Source: Cheiracanthium punctorium (Eukaryota > Arthropoda > Arachnida > Araneae > Cheiracanthiidae). Taken from it: a DNA stretch of 64,000 bases. The notes beneath the pieces were generated by a model, which saw only the letters and a program-made list of their open reading frames with translations, was not told the DNA's origin and did not search any database. The number at the start of each line of letters is the position of its first letter. Within the stretch, counting starts at the first letter, position 1. Made by a program: the position numbers and the translations under genes. Positions 1 to 11,721 of the stretch are shown here, one piece after another. The stretch is from the NCBI GenBank assembly GCA_038373885.1, contig JAWZYV010012511.1, positions 1-64,000 of the forward strand, in the 5' to 3' direction.

Positions 1-6
1 TTTAAG

Positions 7-925
7 TTGCGGATCCCTGCAATAATCTTACCAAAACATCCGAGGATAACGACATTCCTTGTACAAAGTGATCATGAAAAAGTGATGCATGCAGGAACTG
101 CAATGACGTTATTGGAAGTTTGTTCTTTATATTGGATCCCTAAGTTCAGACAGCTGGTAAAAAGCATAATTAAAAGATGTCTTATTTGCAATAAATATCT
201 TTCTAGACTAACCGATCAAATCACAGCACCCTTACCAAAGAACCGAATAGCGGAATCACCTCCATTTTCAGTATGTGGTTTGGACTTCGCGGGTCCAATA
301 TATGTTAAAAATCTAGACAAGTCTCAAAAATCTTACATTCTTTTGATCACCTGCGGAGTCACCAGATCATTACACATAGAACTTGTGTCAGGCATGACTG
401 CTGACTCATTTCTTCTTGCCTTTAGACGATTTCTGTCTCGAAGATTGAGTGGTAAAGTTATTGACTCCGGTTGTCTGTAAAAGAATGCTTAAGAAAAATT
501 ATGGGTAAAGCCCTCTTGAACTATGAAGAAATGTCAACATTTCTATTTGAAGTAGAAACCATCCTTAATTTGCGTCCTTTGACATATGTCTGTAATGAGA
601 AAGAAGAACCCGAAACTTTAACTCATATGCATTTTCTAAACTTCGGAAAATAAATTTCTCTTACTGATAATTTTTTCGATGTTATTGCAGACGGTTCTAT
701 AAGATCTTCAATCTTGAAGAGAAAAAGATACCGATGTCTTCTTTAGAAACAATTTTGGTACAAAAGAAAAAACAACTGTATTTACTCGAATTTAAAAGCG
801 CCCATTTCTCGAAGAATCCGACATCTCGCAAAACACTGAAAGTAAGTGATATCGTCTTAATTGAAGGTGACAACAAAAACAAGTTTCTTTGGAAATTAGG
901 CAAAATCCTAAAAGCTATACCCTAA
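7..925 (+). pseudogene. BEL/Pao retrotransposon pol 3' end (integrase + DUF5641)
   Basis: Remnant of the integrase of a BEL/Pao LTR retrotransposon, truncated by the window edge. Residues 1-157 (7-480) carry an H2C2-type zinc-binding region (the motif CLICNKY is visible) and the start of the integrase core with the first catalytic Asp in GLDFAGPIYV. The reading then jumps at about 470 to KECLRKIMGKALLNYEE and LNLRPLTYV, which in the family lie after the catalytic core, so the middle of the core with the second Asp and the Glu is missing. A third segment (734-925) resembles the DUF5641 tail (KVSDIVLIEGDN). Three frames are used, so this is a dead copy. It is distinct in sequence from the Pao copies at 37 and 60 kb. 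Confidence 0.85.
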
Positions 926-1745
926 AGAGATAATAATGTACGATCGTATGGAATAAAAACTGTGGTATCTTAAGAACTGTTCAACATTTATATCCTTTAG
1001 AAATTACAGATGGATGACCATTAATAAACTGTATTGCTTTTTTCTTTTTGAACACTAAAACCTTTTGCATATTTTAATTTTAAAACTTTTTACCTTTTCC
1101 ATAAATATTGTACTGTATTCCTTTTATTTTTGGTATGTTTTGAATTCATTATCTTTATCGTGTATGTTTTGAAAATGTTTTAATTGTTTGTTCTAAGTAT
1201 TGCGTTGATATTTGAGTTTGATATGAATTATTTGATAGACTTTTAGATTAATTGAACCATTTTGTTTAAACCACTGATGTAGAATTAATATATTTTACGG
1301 AATTTAGATATTATATGTAGAATTTTAGATGTTTTTGTGGGAATTTAGAAAGTGAACTCCCTTGGAGTTCAGTTGGGGAAAATCTATAGAAATAAATTGC
1401 GGAGAAATTTATTTCTATAGATGGCGCAACTCCCTTTTAAAGATGAAAAAAGATAATTCTAGTACACTCTCATGATCCTTCTTCTATATGTTGTTTTGGT
1501 TAGATTTTGCGCCAGAGAGCGTGTTTAGAATGTAGATTTATAGCGACGTTATTGTTATTTGAATTAATTATGTAGAATCAAGTTTTTTTTGTGTAAAAAG
1601 ATGTAAATAGTAATTTTCAATATATGCATTTCTGTTTAAAAATGAGTTTTTTATTGCGTCTTGTGTATTTTTACTTTTCGAAACAAAATCATCGAATTTA
1701 GATTGTCATTGAACTGAAACTACGTTGACTCATCGAACCCCTGCT
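926..1745 (+). repeat. Probable 3' noncoding/LTR region of the Pao remnant, with hairpin
   Basis: Noncoding AT-rich sequence directly after the Pao tail; it should contain the 3' LTR, but no second LTR copy is in the window so its borders are not resolved. A clear hairpin sits at 1382-1422, with 17-bp perfect arms (ATCTATAGAAATAAATT and its complement) around a 7-bp loop. From 1746 to 2385 I see no gene. Confidence 0.4.
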
Positions 1746-2385
1746 TCAGTTTCTTTTTTATATTTCACTACTAATATGTATCAAAATATAAAGGCTTTAT
1801 CTAATTATAAGGAATCTAGAGGAAAGTTTTTCAGTATCACTAGTTAATAGGCAGTATGTTTTGAGCAAAAACAAAAAGTTTTTCACACATTAATATTGTT
1901 CAAATATCCTAAAGCTGTAGTAGAAGTACTTGTTTTGTTAAAATATATCTCCATAGAAAAAGAATAGTGAAAAATCTAAATTTTATGGTGAAAAAGGGTA
2001 TTTTTCAATATACCCCCATTTTCCTCACACCATCATTTCCCCCCACCTAACCCTATACATTTTTTAGTTGTCAAAAATACCGAAACATTTTAGAACTGAA
2101 ACTAATATTTATAACTGTGACTAAATAGCCAGCATTAGTAAAAATAAAATAGATTTAGTAAAACTGATATAGGTTAGATGAGGGTTTCTAAAACTCTCTC
2201 GAGTGTGGACATCATAATAATTAAGAAAATTTTGTGGGACCCCTAAGCATTGGGCAAATCCGATACACGCGTGAGTAAAACTGTCAGTTTCTTTACTAGT
2301 ACTGTAATATACAATTGCCGTTTTAGGTCATCAAGTTTACTTTTAAGTTATAGAATGATATGAAAATTATGCATAAGTAACAAAC

Positions 2386-2669
2386 TTAACCCATTTATGC
2401 CTAGTGTCCCTTTTTTGGGACGGCATTTTCGCTATTAGTCGAAAACGTTATTTATTTTTCCTAGCCTTTATTCATGAGTACTGAGCCTCAACTTTACAAA
2501 ATATTTTAACATGACCAAGTACGATGTTGATATTTCGATTTTTATGCATAATGATTTTAAAAGAAATCATCCCTTGTTCAAGAAGTTGACATCAGAAATA
2601 TATCTTTTATTTCTGTTATCAGTAAAAATCGAAGAAAGTCGCAAAAATATCCAGGCACAAATGAGTTAA
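2386..2669. mobile_element. piggyBac-like MITE, TTAA target duplication
   Basis: A 284-bp noncoding element bounded by TTAA on both sides (2386-2389 and 2666-2669) with imperfect inverted ends, TTAACCCATTTATGCCTAG on the left and TTAACTCATTTGTGCCTGG (reverse complement) on the right. TTAA duplication with C-rich termini is the signature of the piggyBac superfamily. There is no transposase frame inside. Confidence 0.75.
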
Positions 2670-2934
2670 AAATATAATAAAAATATAAAAATAAATTCAA
2701 TTACTTGGGTAAATTCCAACAATAACTATAGCCTGTCCATCAAGTGTAGCCATTTGGGAAGTCACAACTGAGAAACTTACTTCTAGCATCGCAGATCTGA
2801 AGATTAAGTTTCAATTGGAAAAGCGTGCCTGTTTATTTTTAGTATTTTATCAAATCTTGGCAAAATAGTCGACACAGCAGGACAAAGCACCTCTTCAAAA
2901 TTTTGATTTGATTGATACTTTGATTTTATGGTGG

Positions 2935-4347
2935 TTAACCCCTTCCCTGTTTTGCCCGTATGCCGTACGGGCGCGGCTTTCGGGCCTTTACTGATTTACC
3001 CGTACGCCGTACGGGCAATCTGATTTCTATTTGGCTTTCACTATTTCGCCCGTATCTTTTCTATTTTTAATACCAATTATTGGTGTAGACAGCGATAGTT
3101 GTCCAGTAAATGATATTGTTGCGGAATTACTCTGCTACTCCTGGGGTTCGTCGTTCTAATGTCCAGTTGGTGTAAAAAGTTCAAGTAAAAAGTCACTTGT
3201 CAGGATGGAACACAAACTTTATTTCTTCTAGAACTTCGTAGAACAATCAGCTGCACACAATTCACAAGCACAATCTAGCAGTAACGTGCTTTTAACAATC
3301 CGCTTGGATCAGAAGCTCTCACAAATGCTGTATTTCTCACAAAAAATAAGTCACTTTTACAGGCAAAAATTCCGTGGAAATATTCAAGGGATATAGTACA
3401 CTATCCCTTAAGACACAGCAATGAAGAATTTACACACAGCACTTTAAAAACAGCTTCACAAAGCAAGCTAAAACACAGCTTCTATAGCACTATCAGTTCA
3501 CACTAAACAAGCGTACTCAGAGCTCTTCACACATTGAATGTTCAACTCGCAACTGACTCTTCGGGGCGATGCACGCTTCTATAAATAGCCGACGCAGGAG
3601 GTACAAGAGGTTTCCAGAAAAGTCAATTTCTCGAGGGTTCTACATAAAGCGTGGATTTTGATTACGTCATAGAAGAGAAATGTTAGGTTATTATGCGTTT
3701 TTAATGCAAGAAAAACAACTTCCAGGCCCCATTGGGAAAATCGCGCCAAATGACCAAAAAGTCGCCAAGCTTGGCGACTTTTGGCGAAATATCGCCAAAT
3801 TTGGCGCCAAAAATAAGTCCTCAAAAGTGAAGAGATCTAAGCTCTAGGACTAATATTTCTCGAGATTTCTAGAAGCCCATAGAAAAACATATGGGAAAGC
3901 GAAACCTCCGTATCTCCGGTTCTAATTGGCCGATTTTGATGCAACAAAAAGCAAAATTTATCTATTTGAAGCGTAGAATACGAATTTTAAACCATTTTAA
4001 GCCCCAGAGCAGCGGGTTGCCCCGAAAATTCGTAACAATATTTTGTAGTCTATCATGTTTTCTATTCCGATTGGTTCAAAAGCGCGGGTTTTTTCGTAAT
4101 TTTACCTGTAAATGTGACTTCCTTGTTTGGCGTTTATGTAGGAAAAAAAAAACAACTTGCAGGGAAACTAGATTATTTTCATTAAGGAAAAAAATGTTGT
4201 AATAAATGCTTAAAAATATTAGAAATGTTAATTTTAATAGCATATCTTTACTTAAAAATGTAAAATGAACAAAAATATGCAATAAAAAAATGTGAAATTT
4301 TTGGGACCGAATTCTGGAAAAAAAAAATGAAACTTTTAAGGGGTTAA
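2935..4347. mobile_element. Possible second piggyBac-like MITE hosting a solo LTR
   Basis: Begins TTAACCCCTTCCCTG at 2935 and ends AAGGGGTTAA at 4347, so TTAACCCCTT is inverted at both ends. Near the left end the palindromic motif CCGTACGGGC occurs twice (about 2965-3020). The solo LTR at 3117-4037 lies inside. The internal sequence left after removing the LTR is about 0.5 kb. The match beyond the first 10 bp of the ends is poor, so the pairing of the two ends is tentative. Confidence 0.35.
3117..4037 (-). repeat. Solo LTR, 921 bp, ATAT target duplication
   Basis: Begins TGTTGCGG and ends TCGTAACA, flanked on both sides by ATAT (3113-3116, 4038-4041). On the minus strand it shows a TATA-like CTATTTATAG (plus about 3580-3590) followed downstream by AATAAA (plus about 3218), which is the order of an LTR promoter and polyadenylation signal read leftwards. 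A diverged second copy lies at 45035-47855. It contains a self-complementary run of TTGGCGA/TCGCCAA motifs at 3760-3810. From 4042 to 4553 I see nothing further except AT-rich spacer. Confidence 0.75.
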
Positions 4348-4553
4348 AGAAGAAAATGTAAAATTATTAAGGTAAAAAATATCAAAATTGTTAATTTTTT
4401 TACCCTTCGACCCTAATTGGGGTCGCTAAACACAGTTTACCAAACTCTGCGTAAGCTATCAAGTATTTGGCGTGTGTATAGCGCCTGCAAAAAAAAATTA
4501 TTTCAATGTCCCATAATGTTGACGGTTAAATTGTGTTAAAAAATAAAAAAGTA

Positions 4554-4691
4554 TATAGCTGTAAACATCATTTTATTATTCGCAAACATTACAAAATCAT
4601 CTTACAATAAGTTTCTTGCAAACATCTTTCACTAAAAAAAACTTAAGAACACCAACAACAGGCGAACTACAGGATAAATGAAAATCGCGAG
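4554..4691 (-). repeat. 3' LTR of Gypsy A
   Basis: About 138 bp, nearly identical to 7835-7971, from TATAGCTGTAA to AAATCGCGAG. It contains AATAAA on the minus strand. It joins directly to the RNase H reading frame on its right, marking the deletion of integrase. Confidence 0.8.
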
Positions 4692-4696
4692 ACCAC

Positions 4697-5398
4697 GCCT
4701 CTTCCGAATCTGAACTTGGGGAATATCTGTACAAAACACCTTGGTTCATAATATAACCACGTTCGGTCCAGTTATGATAGTCAATACTTTTTTTATCACT
4801 TTCAAAGCTGTTAATGATCTTTTTCAATTCTTCATCTTTCCTTTGTTCAAAACGTAAATCACTAGGTTTACGTGCTGGTATATCCACAACGACCGAGCAG
4901 AGCTCACAGCTATCTTTAGGAGGATGTCCACAACTAGGCCGGTACAACATATCAGCTATAAAATTCGCCTTTCCAGGTATGTATTCTATCTTCAAATTGA
5001 ATTCCTGCAATTGCAAAGCCCATCTGCCCGGCAAGTCGTCCAGATGGAGACTTAAGACTCATGAGCCATCTTAGAGGCTGGTGGTCTGATGCTACAGTAA
5101 CTTCACTTCCATCAATGTGTCCTCGGAACTTGTTAAGAGCCCAAATTACAGCAAGTGCCTCACGCTCAGTAGTTGAATAGTTACGTTCTGCAGAATTCAA
5201 TAATCTACTAGCATACTCAATCACTCGTTCATCAGAATTATACCCCTGGAGGAGCACTGCTCCAAGAGCGTAGATGCTTGCATCAGTTCGTACAATGAAT
5301 GGTTTTGTTTCATCAGCCTGTTCCAGTATTGGTGCCGAAACTAAGCAGCGTTTTAAAGCTTGAAATGCATTTTCTTCATGGGTACCCCAAAACCACGT
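4697..5398 (-). pseudogene. Gypsy A RNase H
   Basis: RNase H of the Gypsy pol. Acidic residues of the active site are visible in order: Asp of RTDAS, Glu of TTEREALAVIWAL, Asp of VASDHQPLRWL and Asp of FIADMLYRPS. A frameshift near 5030 separates the last acidic residue from the rest. The usual H2C2 zinc region and integrase do not follow; the frame runs into the LTR. Confidence 0.85.
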
Positions 5399-6326
5399 TC
5401 ATTTCTTCTTAGTGAGATTGCTTAACGGTCGAGATAGTTCTGCAAAGTTAGGTATGAATCGTAGATACCATAAACAGGTTTGAAGGAAGGACTGCAGTTG
5501 TTTAACATTTTTGGGAGGCGGAATCCGAGTGATGGCTTCAACCTTTTCAGAATCTACTTCAATGCCATTAGGGGTAATCCAGTGACCTAAGTACTTTACT
5601 TTGTTACATGCAAAATTACACTTTTCTCTATTTACAAAAAGTTTCAATTTTTCAAGTCTCTGAAAAATAGCTTCAAGATCTGATATGTGCTGCTCAAAAG
5701 TGGATGACAAAACTATAATATCATCCAAATAAGTAAGTATATTTATTGCAGGAAGTCCCTTTCGAAAATTATTCATAGGTCTCTGAAAAGTTGCTGGTGC
5801 ATTACGCAGACCAAAAGGCATTCTGCGATAGCGAAATGTTCCTAGAGAACACACGAAAGCTGTTTTGTCACAATCAGGTTCATACACATTTACCTGGTGG
5901 TAACCAGAACGTAAGTCAAGCGTAGACATGAATTCAGTACGTTTGGCTTGATGCAAAAGATCGTCCATCCTCGGTAAAGTATAAGAATCGGGTATAGTCA
6001 CATAGTTTTCTGTAATCGATACAAAGACGTACGTCACCATTCGGTTTTGGAACAAGGACAACTAGTGCCGAGTACGGAGATTCACACTCCTCAATAATTC
6101 CTTTCACAAGATGGTCATCTATTTTAGCTTTCAGCAACTCTCTTTTTGCAGGGGACAACCGATAAGGTGTAACTGACACTGGTGGGTGATTTCCTGTATT
6201 AATATGATGCTCTACTAGTGAAGTGACCTCTCCCCCTGCCTGAAAGATTCTCTCATATTTGCAGAACAAATCATTTAAAATTTTCTTTTCTTCAGAATCT
6301 AATCTTGAACCTTCGCTTTCTCTCAA
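5399..6326 (-). pseudogene. Gypsy A reverse transcriptase
   Basis: Reverse transcriptase in two overlapping frames (5934-6326 and 5399-6061). Motifs in order: VPKPNGDVRLCIDYRKL, STLDLRSGYHQVNV, FRYRRMPFGLRNAPATFQR, the catalytic YLDD in NILTYLDDIIVLS, and VKYLGHWITPNGI. One frameshift near 6000 interrupts it. The catalytic aspartates are retained. Confidence 0.92.
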
Positions 6327-6422
6327 AGAATAAGAATTTACTTCGATATTTTCGACAGGATCTTCTAGGTTTGGATCCTCTTTTGCAAACGAGAATTTGT
6401 AACGAGGTGTGTCATCAAAGTG

Positions 6423-6728
6423 CTAAAACCCGCTCTTGATATCTAACGCAATACCAGATTTTTGTAAAAAGTCTACACCCAACAGAGTGCGATTTCCCTT
6501 AGCATGGGGCAGGAAAATAAGATTCGTAAAAAATGTTCGGTTTTGAATCGTAATTGGCACGTCAGCACTCAACACTCTAGACGTAGTTCGATGACCATCA
6601 GCTAACGGCAAAAAAAGTTGTAGATCCGTGAATATTTGGCCGCTTTCCATCAGAAATTTATATGCGGATTCTCCACCAAAAAGAACGGCTTGCACCAGTA
6701 TCCGCGCAAACAGCTCCAGTTGCTTCAA
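6423..6728 (-). pseudogene. Gypsy A aspartic protease
   Basis: Retropepsin-like region between gag and reverse transcriptase. The C-terminal flap and ALLGVDFLQKSGIALDI-type ending (TLLGVDFLQKSGIALDI) are clear. The N-terminal catalytic D-T/S-G is not recognisable in frame. It matches the position and ending of Gypsy protease domains. Confidence 0.7.
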
Positions 6729-6829
6729 AAATGGATATGTCTAACAAAACAGTTGGAGGGGGTGAACCCAAACAAGTGTACATATATGCAGAATTAAATA
6801 TAGTTTGTTCTTCTGTTCTTAGAACAATT

Positions 6830-7768
6830 TGGACATTTTGCCTTTATGTATCCAGGGTTACCACAACCGTAACATGTTAAAGGATTTCTATCATCTGAGA
6901 CTTACTTGTGTTCTTTCAGACCATTTAGACTGATAGTCTCGTTTTGGAGAACTAGTTTTATATCCACTAAATTTCTTTCTAAAATAGACAGTCTTTTCCG
7001 AATATTTACATAAGCATCAAGCTTTTCAACTAATTCACTAGGAGAATTCCAGTCTACCCATTCATCCATAAGATGATCTCTAATTTCTGATGGGGTTTTT
7101 CTTTTTATTTGGTCGGCAATTATTAAGTATTTAAGGCTTTCGAAATCACTGATACCCAGTTCTGAAATACGACCTTCAAAATATTTCATTAATTCAAAAT
7201 AGAAATGTCGCCAAGTACCGTCAGGCGATTTGTTATGTTGACAGAATAACTGTCTGAATTTATCTCCCTAGCAATAAGTTTGGCGATATCGGCTGGTAGC
7301 ACACCGATCAAATAAGCAACCCATTTAGAATCAGGCACATTAAAGAAGTTTAATTGCCTTTCAAACAAATTCAAAAATAAACCCATATGATCTTCCTTTG
7401 CACGGAAAACTGGTATAAGTTTTTGTACTTCCGAGATAGACTCATTCATTTCTACACTAGCTCTATTAGCTTCGGTTCGTAAGCCAGACTTCTGAGCTTC
7501 GAGTTGGGACCTAAGTCTTTTATATTTCGAGATTCTTGTCATTAATTATTTCTTGTTCTTTTGATTTCCGAACTTCAATTATATTTGACAGGACATCTTT
7601 TACAAACTCTTTCTCATAATTCTTAGACTTCATAATTAAGTTTTTAAGATATATAACCTTTAAATCTGCATTAACCTCTTCCTCACCAATTTCTTGGGCA
7701 AGAAGGATTAAGTCTTCTTTTCGCGTTTTACCTAAATAAGCCATATTTGCTGAATTTAAAGTAAACAA
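6830..7768 (-). pseudogene. Gypsy A gag
   Basis: Capsid region in three abutting frames (7520-7768, 7189-7542, 6902-7189). It has the helical, charged N-terminus MAYLGKTRKEDLILLAQEIG, the conserved capsid block WVAYLIGVLPADIAKLI, and LKYLIIADQIKRKTP. A degraded zinc knuckle follows near 6840-6880 (CYGCGNPGYIKAKC), in which the family's His is replaced by Tyr. Role in the family: particle assembly and RNA packaging. Confidence 0.8.
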
Positions 7769-7820
7769 AATAAACCGTCACTCACTTATCTGTAAGATCG
7801 TTCTAACTGTACCATTTTTA

Positions 7821-7832
7821 CGTTGGGCGCCA
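7821..7832 (-). promoter_or_regulatory. Gypsy A primer-binding site
   Basis: Minus-strand TGGCGCCCAACG directly inside the 5' LTR. It starts with the TGG complementary to a tRNA CCA end and is of the type used by many Gypsy elements. It fixes the left border of the LTR. Confidence 0.8.
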
Positions 7833-7834
7833 CT

Positions 7835-7971
7835 TATAGCTGTAAGCATCATTTTATTATTCGCAAACATTACAAAATCATCTTACAATAAGTTTCTTGC
7901 AAACATCTTTCACTAAAAAAACTTTAGAACACCAGCAACAGGCGAACTACAGGATAAATGAAAATCGCGAG
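7835..7971 (-). repeat. 5' LTR of Gypsy A
   Basis: 137 bp, about 95% identical by eye to 4554-4691. On the minus strand it ends TTACAGCTATA just before the primer-binding site. Confidence 0.8.
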
Positions 7972-8197
7972 CCCGCACCATAGAGTTAGTTGGATGGATT
8001 TGAACTAAAAGGATGACGTTGCTTTGACGTCATTTTACGGTTGTTACAAGTACAGAATTTTATGGGATCGATTAAAATTTTCGGGAGATTAAATCTAAAA
8101 AATCTGACATTCTTCCAGATTTTATTTACGCACTTGAGTGTGCTTTTACTCGCTCTCACACTCACGAAAACACCAAGATTTTATATGTCGCTTCCAA

Positions 8198-8300
8198 GTA
8201 TGAAGTATGCTTCAATATGGCACAGTGGTTATGTCCTTGGAAATAATAGGCAGGCGAAGCGTAAGCGGGTCTTATCGCGCGTCTGTCAACCTAACTGAAA
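8198..8300 (+). repeat. Fragment of tRNA-derived SINE
   Basis: Contains TGGCACAGTGGTTATGTC, the same A-box-like start as the fuller SINE at 33318-33600, followed by a diverged stretch. Only the head is recognisable. Confidence 0.5.
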
Positions 8301-8320
8301 CCACCGCCACCATCAGACTA

Positions 8321-8475
8321 TCGCCAAATTTGACGATATATCGCCAAAACTCGCCCAGAACGATGACAAATGGCAATATTTTGGGCATGGACCCAATGAC
8401 TGACTATCACCAAATTTGGCGATATTTTGGAAAAACTCGCCAAGGTCGACGACAAATGGCGAGATTTTGAGCATG
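8321..8475. repeat. Two-copy tandem repeat (about 77 bp unit)
   Basis: Two neighbouring units share the pattern ATCGCCAAATTTGGCGATAT ... ACTCGCC ... GACAAATGGC ... GGGCATGGAC. The GCCAAATTTGGC palindrome also occurs in the LTRs at 3117-4037 and 47460-47855, suggesting a common origin. Confidence 0.6.
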
Positions 8476-8484
8476 GACACCAAA

Positions 8485-8915
8485 CAATGACTGTCTAAAA
8501 TTAAATTATATTGAAGATGTCCATAGACATTAAAGTATTGAAATTTTTTTCGATGGTCCTGTAAATAAACTCTCCAGTAGATTGGAACCAAAAATCCAGA
8601 TGCACAACTACATGTTACAACAATCTTAAGTATGAAATTTCGGCCCATTGAGCGTAATGTATTTCGAATGTTTTGGGCGGTGCTGTAGATAAACTATCCA
8701 GTCGAATGGTACCGAAAGAGGAGGTGGACAACTAGATGTTACAACAATCCTAAATATAAAGTTTCGACATTCTACGCCTAATAGTTTTTGAGATGCGAGT
8801 GTAATGAATTTCGGCCCATAGAGTATAATGTATTTCGAATCTTTTGGGCGGTTCTGTACATATACTATCCATTCGATTGAGACCAAAAGGGATGGTGCAC
8901 AACTAAAACCACACA
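8485..8915. repeat. Degenerate tandem repeat, about three units
   Basis: Three diverged units share 'AATTTCGGCCCAT', 'GTAATGTATTTCGAATCTTT' and 'ATGTTACAACAATC' blocks at roughly 120-175 bp spacing. No protein-coding potential of known type. Confidence 0.55.
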
Positions 8916-9063
8916 AAATGCAAGAATATAGATTGAAAAGTAAAGAAAACCCTACCCAAGTCCCTAAAATCCACAAAAATTGAAAAGTGATTCGACGTGC
9001 TCGCGTAGACAAAAAACCCGCGATTGAAAGAAATAGCACTCTCAAGTGCTAATAAATAAATAA

Positions 9064-10556
9064 ATTACCTAAAGCATGTTGTCATGTAAATAACGATTAT
9101 GCTATTAGTTAGTTCAGAATGCTGGAATATTTTTTTTTCTATATACATGATTTAAAAATGAATGCTATGCGCGCAAAACTGGTGTGGCAGATGCAGATTT
9201 TTTTAAAGAGTGCCCAGTTAAAATAAATAAATAATTAAAATATTGCTTTAGGGTAACATTTAGTTTTATTGTTTATTTTGCTTAGGTTGAAAAAGTATTT
9301 TTTAACTACCGTATTCGCCATTTTTGCCGGGACCAAATGGTCATATGTCAGGACATTTTTATTATTAAGACATACGACAAATGTAAAATTTATTTATAAA
9401 TGCTGTCTTAAGATAATTTACCACGTCACTTCAAGATTTTCCAGGTTTATAGGCAAAATAAGAGGTAAAGTCAGGGGAAATTGAATAAAGAACAAACGTC
9501 TTACTATTCGAGTTTTTTCAGTTTTCAATGACCGTTGGGTCTACCCTATATTCTCCAAAAATACTCCCAGCATTTTAATCCAATTGCACAATCATTTCCA
9601 CACCCGCACTTTTATGAAACCCTGCAATTTTTTTCTTTTAATTGTGTGCTAAAAGATTAAGCTTTTTGGCACACAATTTAACAATCAATCGTAATTCGGC
9701 CAAATTAAAAATGAACTTCCTTTTTTGTCGGCATTACAGTATTTGAGTAGATATTTAGCCTGAAAACTTTCAGTTTATAAATCTTATAATCAAAAGAAAT
9801 ACAAAATATTTAATTTGGAATTATTCTTGCACACCCAAAACAGAAACAGATTTTATCGTTATTCATTGTTCATCATTCTCACTATCTTTATTGTTACATT
9901 AATGATATATAAAGTGTCGGAAAAAAAGTTGACACTTTAGTTCGTCTGTAATAATGTTGAGAGTCACACTGTACACCAAAAAACCTCTTGCATCTTTACA
10001 GAGAAACGAGGGTATGGATAATAATAATGCAATTACTTCGAAACGATGGGGCGATTTTTGCTATAAAAGGGATTGTGATAACAATCAAGAAAAACTGAAT
10101 AAGCTGTAATAGTAAGAAATTTTTTCTTTAACAGAAAAAGTCAGGGGAGATTAAAAATTTTGGCTATAAATCTGTAAAATCTTGAAGTGAGGTGGTAAAT
10201 TATCTGAAGTTAGCATTTATAAATAAATTTTACACTTGCCGTTTGTCTTCAAAATAAAATAAAAATTACCCGACATGTGCGGAAAAATTTTGGGTATGGC
10301 AGTTAAAATAAATGCTTATTCAACCTAAACAAAATGACCAATAAAGGGTAAATGTTACCCTAAAGTACTATTTTATTTATTTTAACTAGGCCCTGTTAAA
10401 AAAAAAAATCTGCCTCAAAAGCTTTGTGCACCTACATGAAGCCATATTTAGAGCATTTTTTAAAATCCTGTCTATAACGAAAAACCTTCCATCAATCTGA
10501 ACTAATAGCATATTCGTTATCCACACCCACATTTCCATGAAAACGTGCTTTAGGTT
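9064..10556. repeat. Long inverted repeat (foldback) region
   Basis: The left arm (about 9064-9485) and right arm (about 10130-10556) are diverged inverted copies. Landmarks such as ACCTAAAGCATG / CATGCTTTAGGT-like ends, TATGCTATTAGTT, GGGTAACATTTA, AAATTTATTTATAAATGC and AAGTCAGGGGA appear in both in opposite orientation. The spacer is about 0.6 kb. Part of the spacer (9590-9780) is also directly repeated at about 10515-10670. It contains no recognisable gene and is probably a non-autonomous foldback element. Confidence 0.7.
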
Positions 10557-10981
10557 CTTTTTTCTTTTGGAAAATAGCTGTCAACATTATTATTGGCTCG
10601 CTCAAATTCAACTTTTTTTTTTGTTTTAGCCGGCAGTGTACACATGCGAAGTACTTGTTATCTAGCCTTTATTAATTTTATTAAAACTACAGTCGACTCC
10701 GGTTAATCGGACCACATCGGGACGAGACCGCTTTGGTTTCATTAACCGGCTGGTCCGATTAAACGAACATTCCCCAAAATTACAGAAAATATCCTATTTA
10801 TTATATAGCAGCACATTGAAATCTTTATTGTGCGACACGCATGTCTGAGGAGAATACAAACAAGAATTACAATTGCCCACAAACTTTATTCATTGCAAAA
10901 ATTCACAAATGATTTTTTAAACAATCTACACAGTATATACATAAGCATACACAAGCATAGTAAAAAATGGTCTTAACACAT

Positions 10982-11660
10982 TTAATTAACGTTTGAAGAA
11001 CTTATATCTAGCGCCGTTTGACGCATTCTCTCGACTGATTTCATTTCCACAAAATCTCCACAGACGTCTAACGCAGCAATCGGACTGCCTTCATTTCCTT
11101 CTTGTAAAAAATAGTGGCGTAAAGTTTCAAGGCTTTTCCTTGCATCTTGTGTTGTCACTTTCTCCAACATATTAGAGGTATCATCATCACATTCGTGATC
11201 TTCCGATGCTGCCATGTATTTATCTGAAATTCGAGCAACAACTGCAGAATCGTAATCTTCATGTTCATCGAAGAATTGTAGCTCGTTGCCGATGGATAAA
11301 AATTCGTCATAATTTTCGACATGATGAAGTTTTTCTATTCTGCCACCATTTTCACTTTCAATGAGCACGGCCACATACATCTCCAAAACCAAATGCTTAA
11401 AGCCACAATGTGAAAAACAGTTCTGAATTCTGCTCAATGAATTCTGCTCTGAAATGTGAAACAGTTCTGCTCAGTGCTCTCCAGCTATCGGAACAAATAT
11501 GATTGCTTGTAAAATTGTGACTTTTGTGCTGACTTCTATAAATGCTGAAGATGTGGTCAGCAAACATTCTTCAATTGCTTGAAGGACGTAATTCACTAAC
11601 CTTGCAAGATAAAAGGTCTTTAAATTTTTTACTATGCCCATGTCCATCTGCTGCAAAGCT
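10982..11660 (-). pseudogene. Tigger transposase C-terminal part
   Basis: Two frames, 11471-11656 and 10982-11437. The first matches the end of the DDE domain (QQMDMGIVKNLKTFY; the Asp is the position of the third catalytic acid) and runs on to TILQAI. The second starts RIQNCFSHCGF, a conserved block just after the DDE core, and ends in an acidic tail. The N-terminal DNA-binding domains and first two catalytic Asps are missing. Confidence 0.82.
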
Positions 11661-11688
11661 GTGGTCCATTGGCTGCACTAAAGCTGCA

Positions 11689-11721
11689 CTAAGCGCGTGG
11701 AGATCCTCTCCACGCGCTTAG
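11689..11721. repeat. Perfect short hairpin inside the Tigger
   Basis: 15-bp perfect arms (CTAAGCGCGTGGAGA and its complement) around TCC. It is more GC-rich than the surrounding sequence. Confidence 0.8.

Larger units (their letters stand above)
4554..7971 (-). mobile_element. Ty3/Gypsy retrotransposon A, integrase-deleted
   Basis: Minus-strand LTR element bounded by matching ends at 4554-4691 and 7835-7971. Internal order, read on the minus strand: primer-binding site, gag, protease, reverse transcriptase, RNase H, then straight into the 3' LTR. The integrase domain expected after RNase H is absent, so the element has an internal deletion. Frameshifts separate gag from protease and divide the RNase H. 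No target-site duplication is visible at the ends. Confidence 0.9.
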
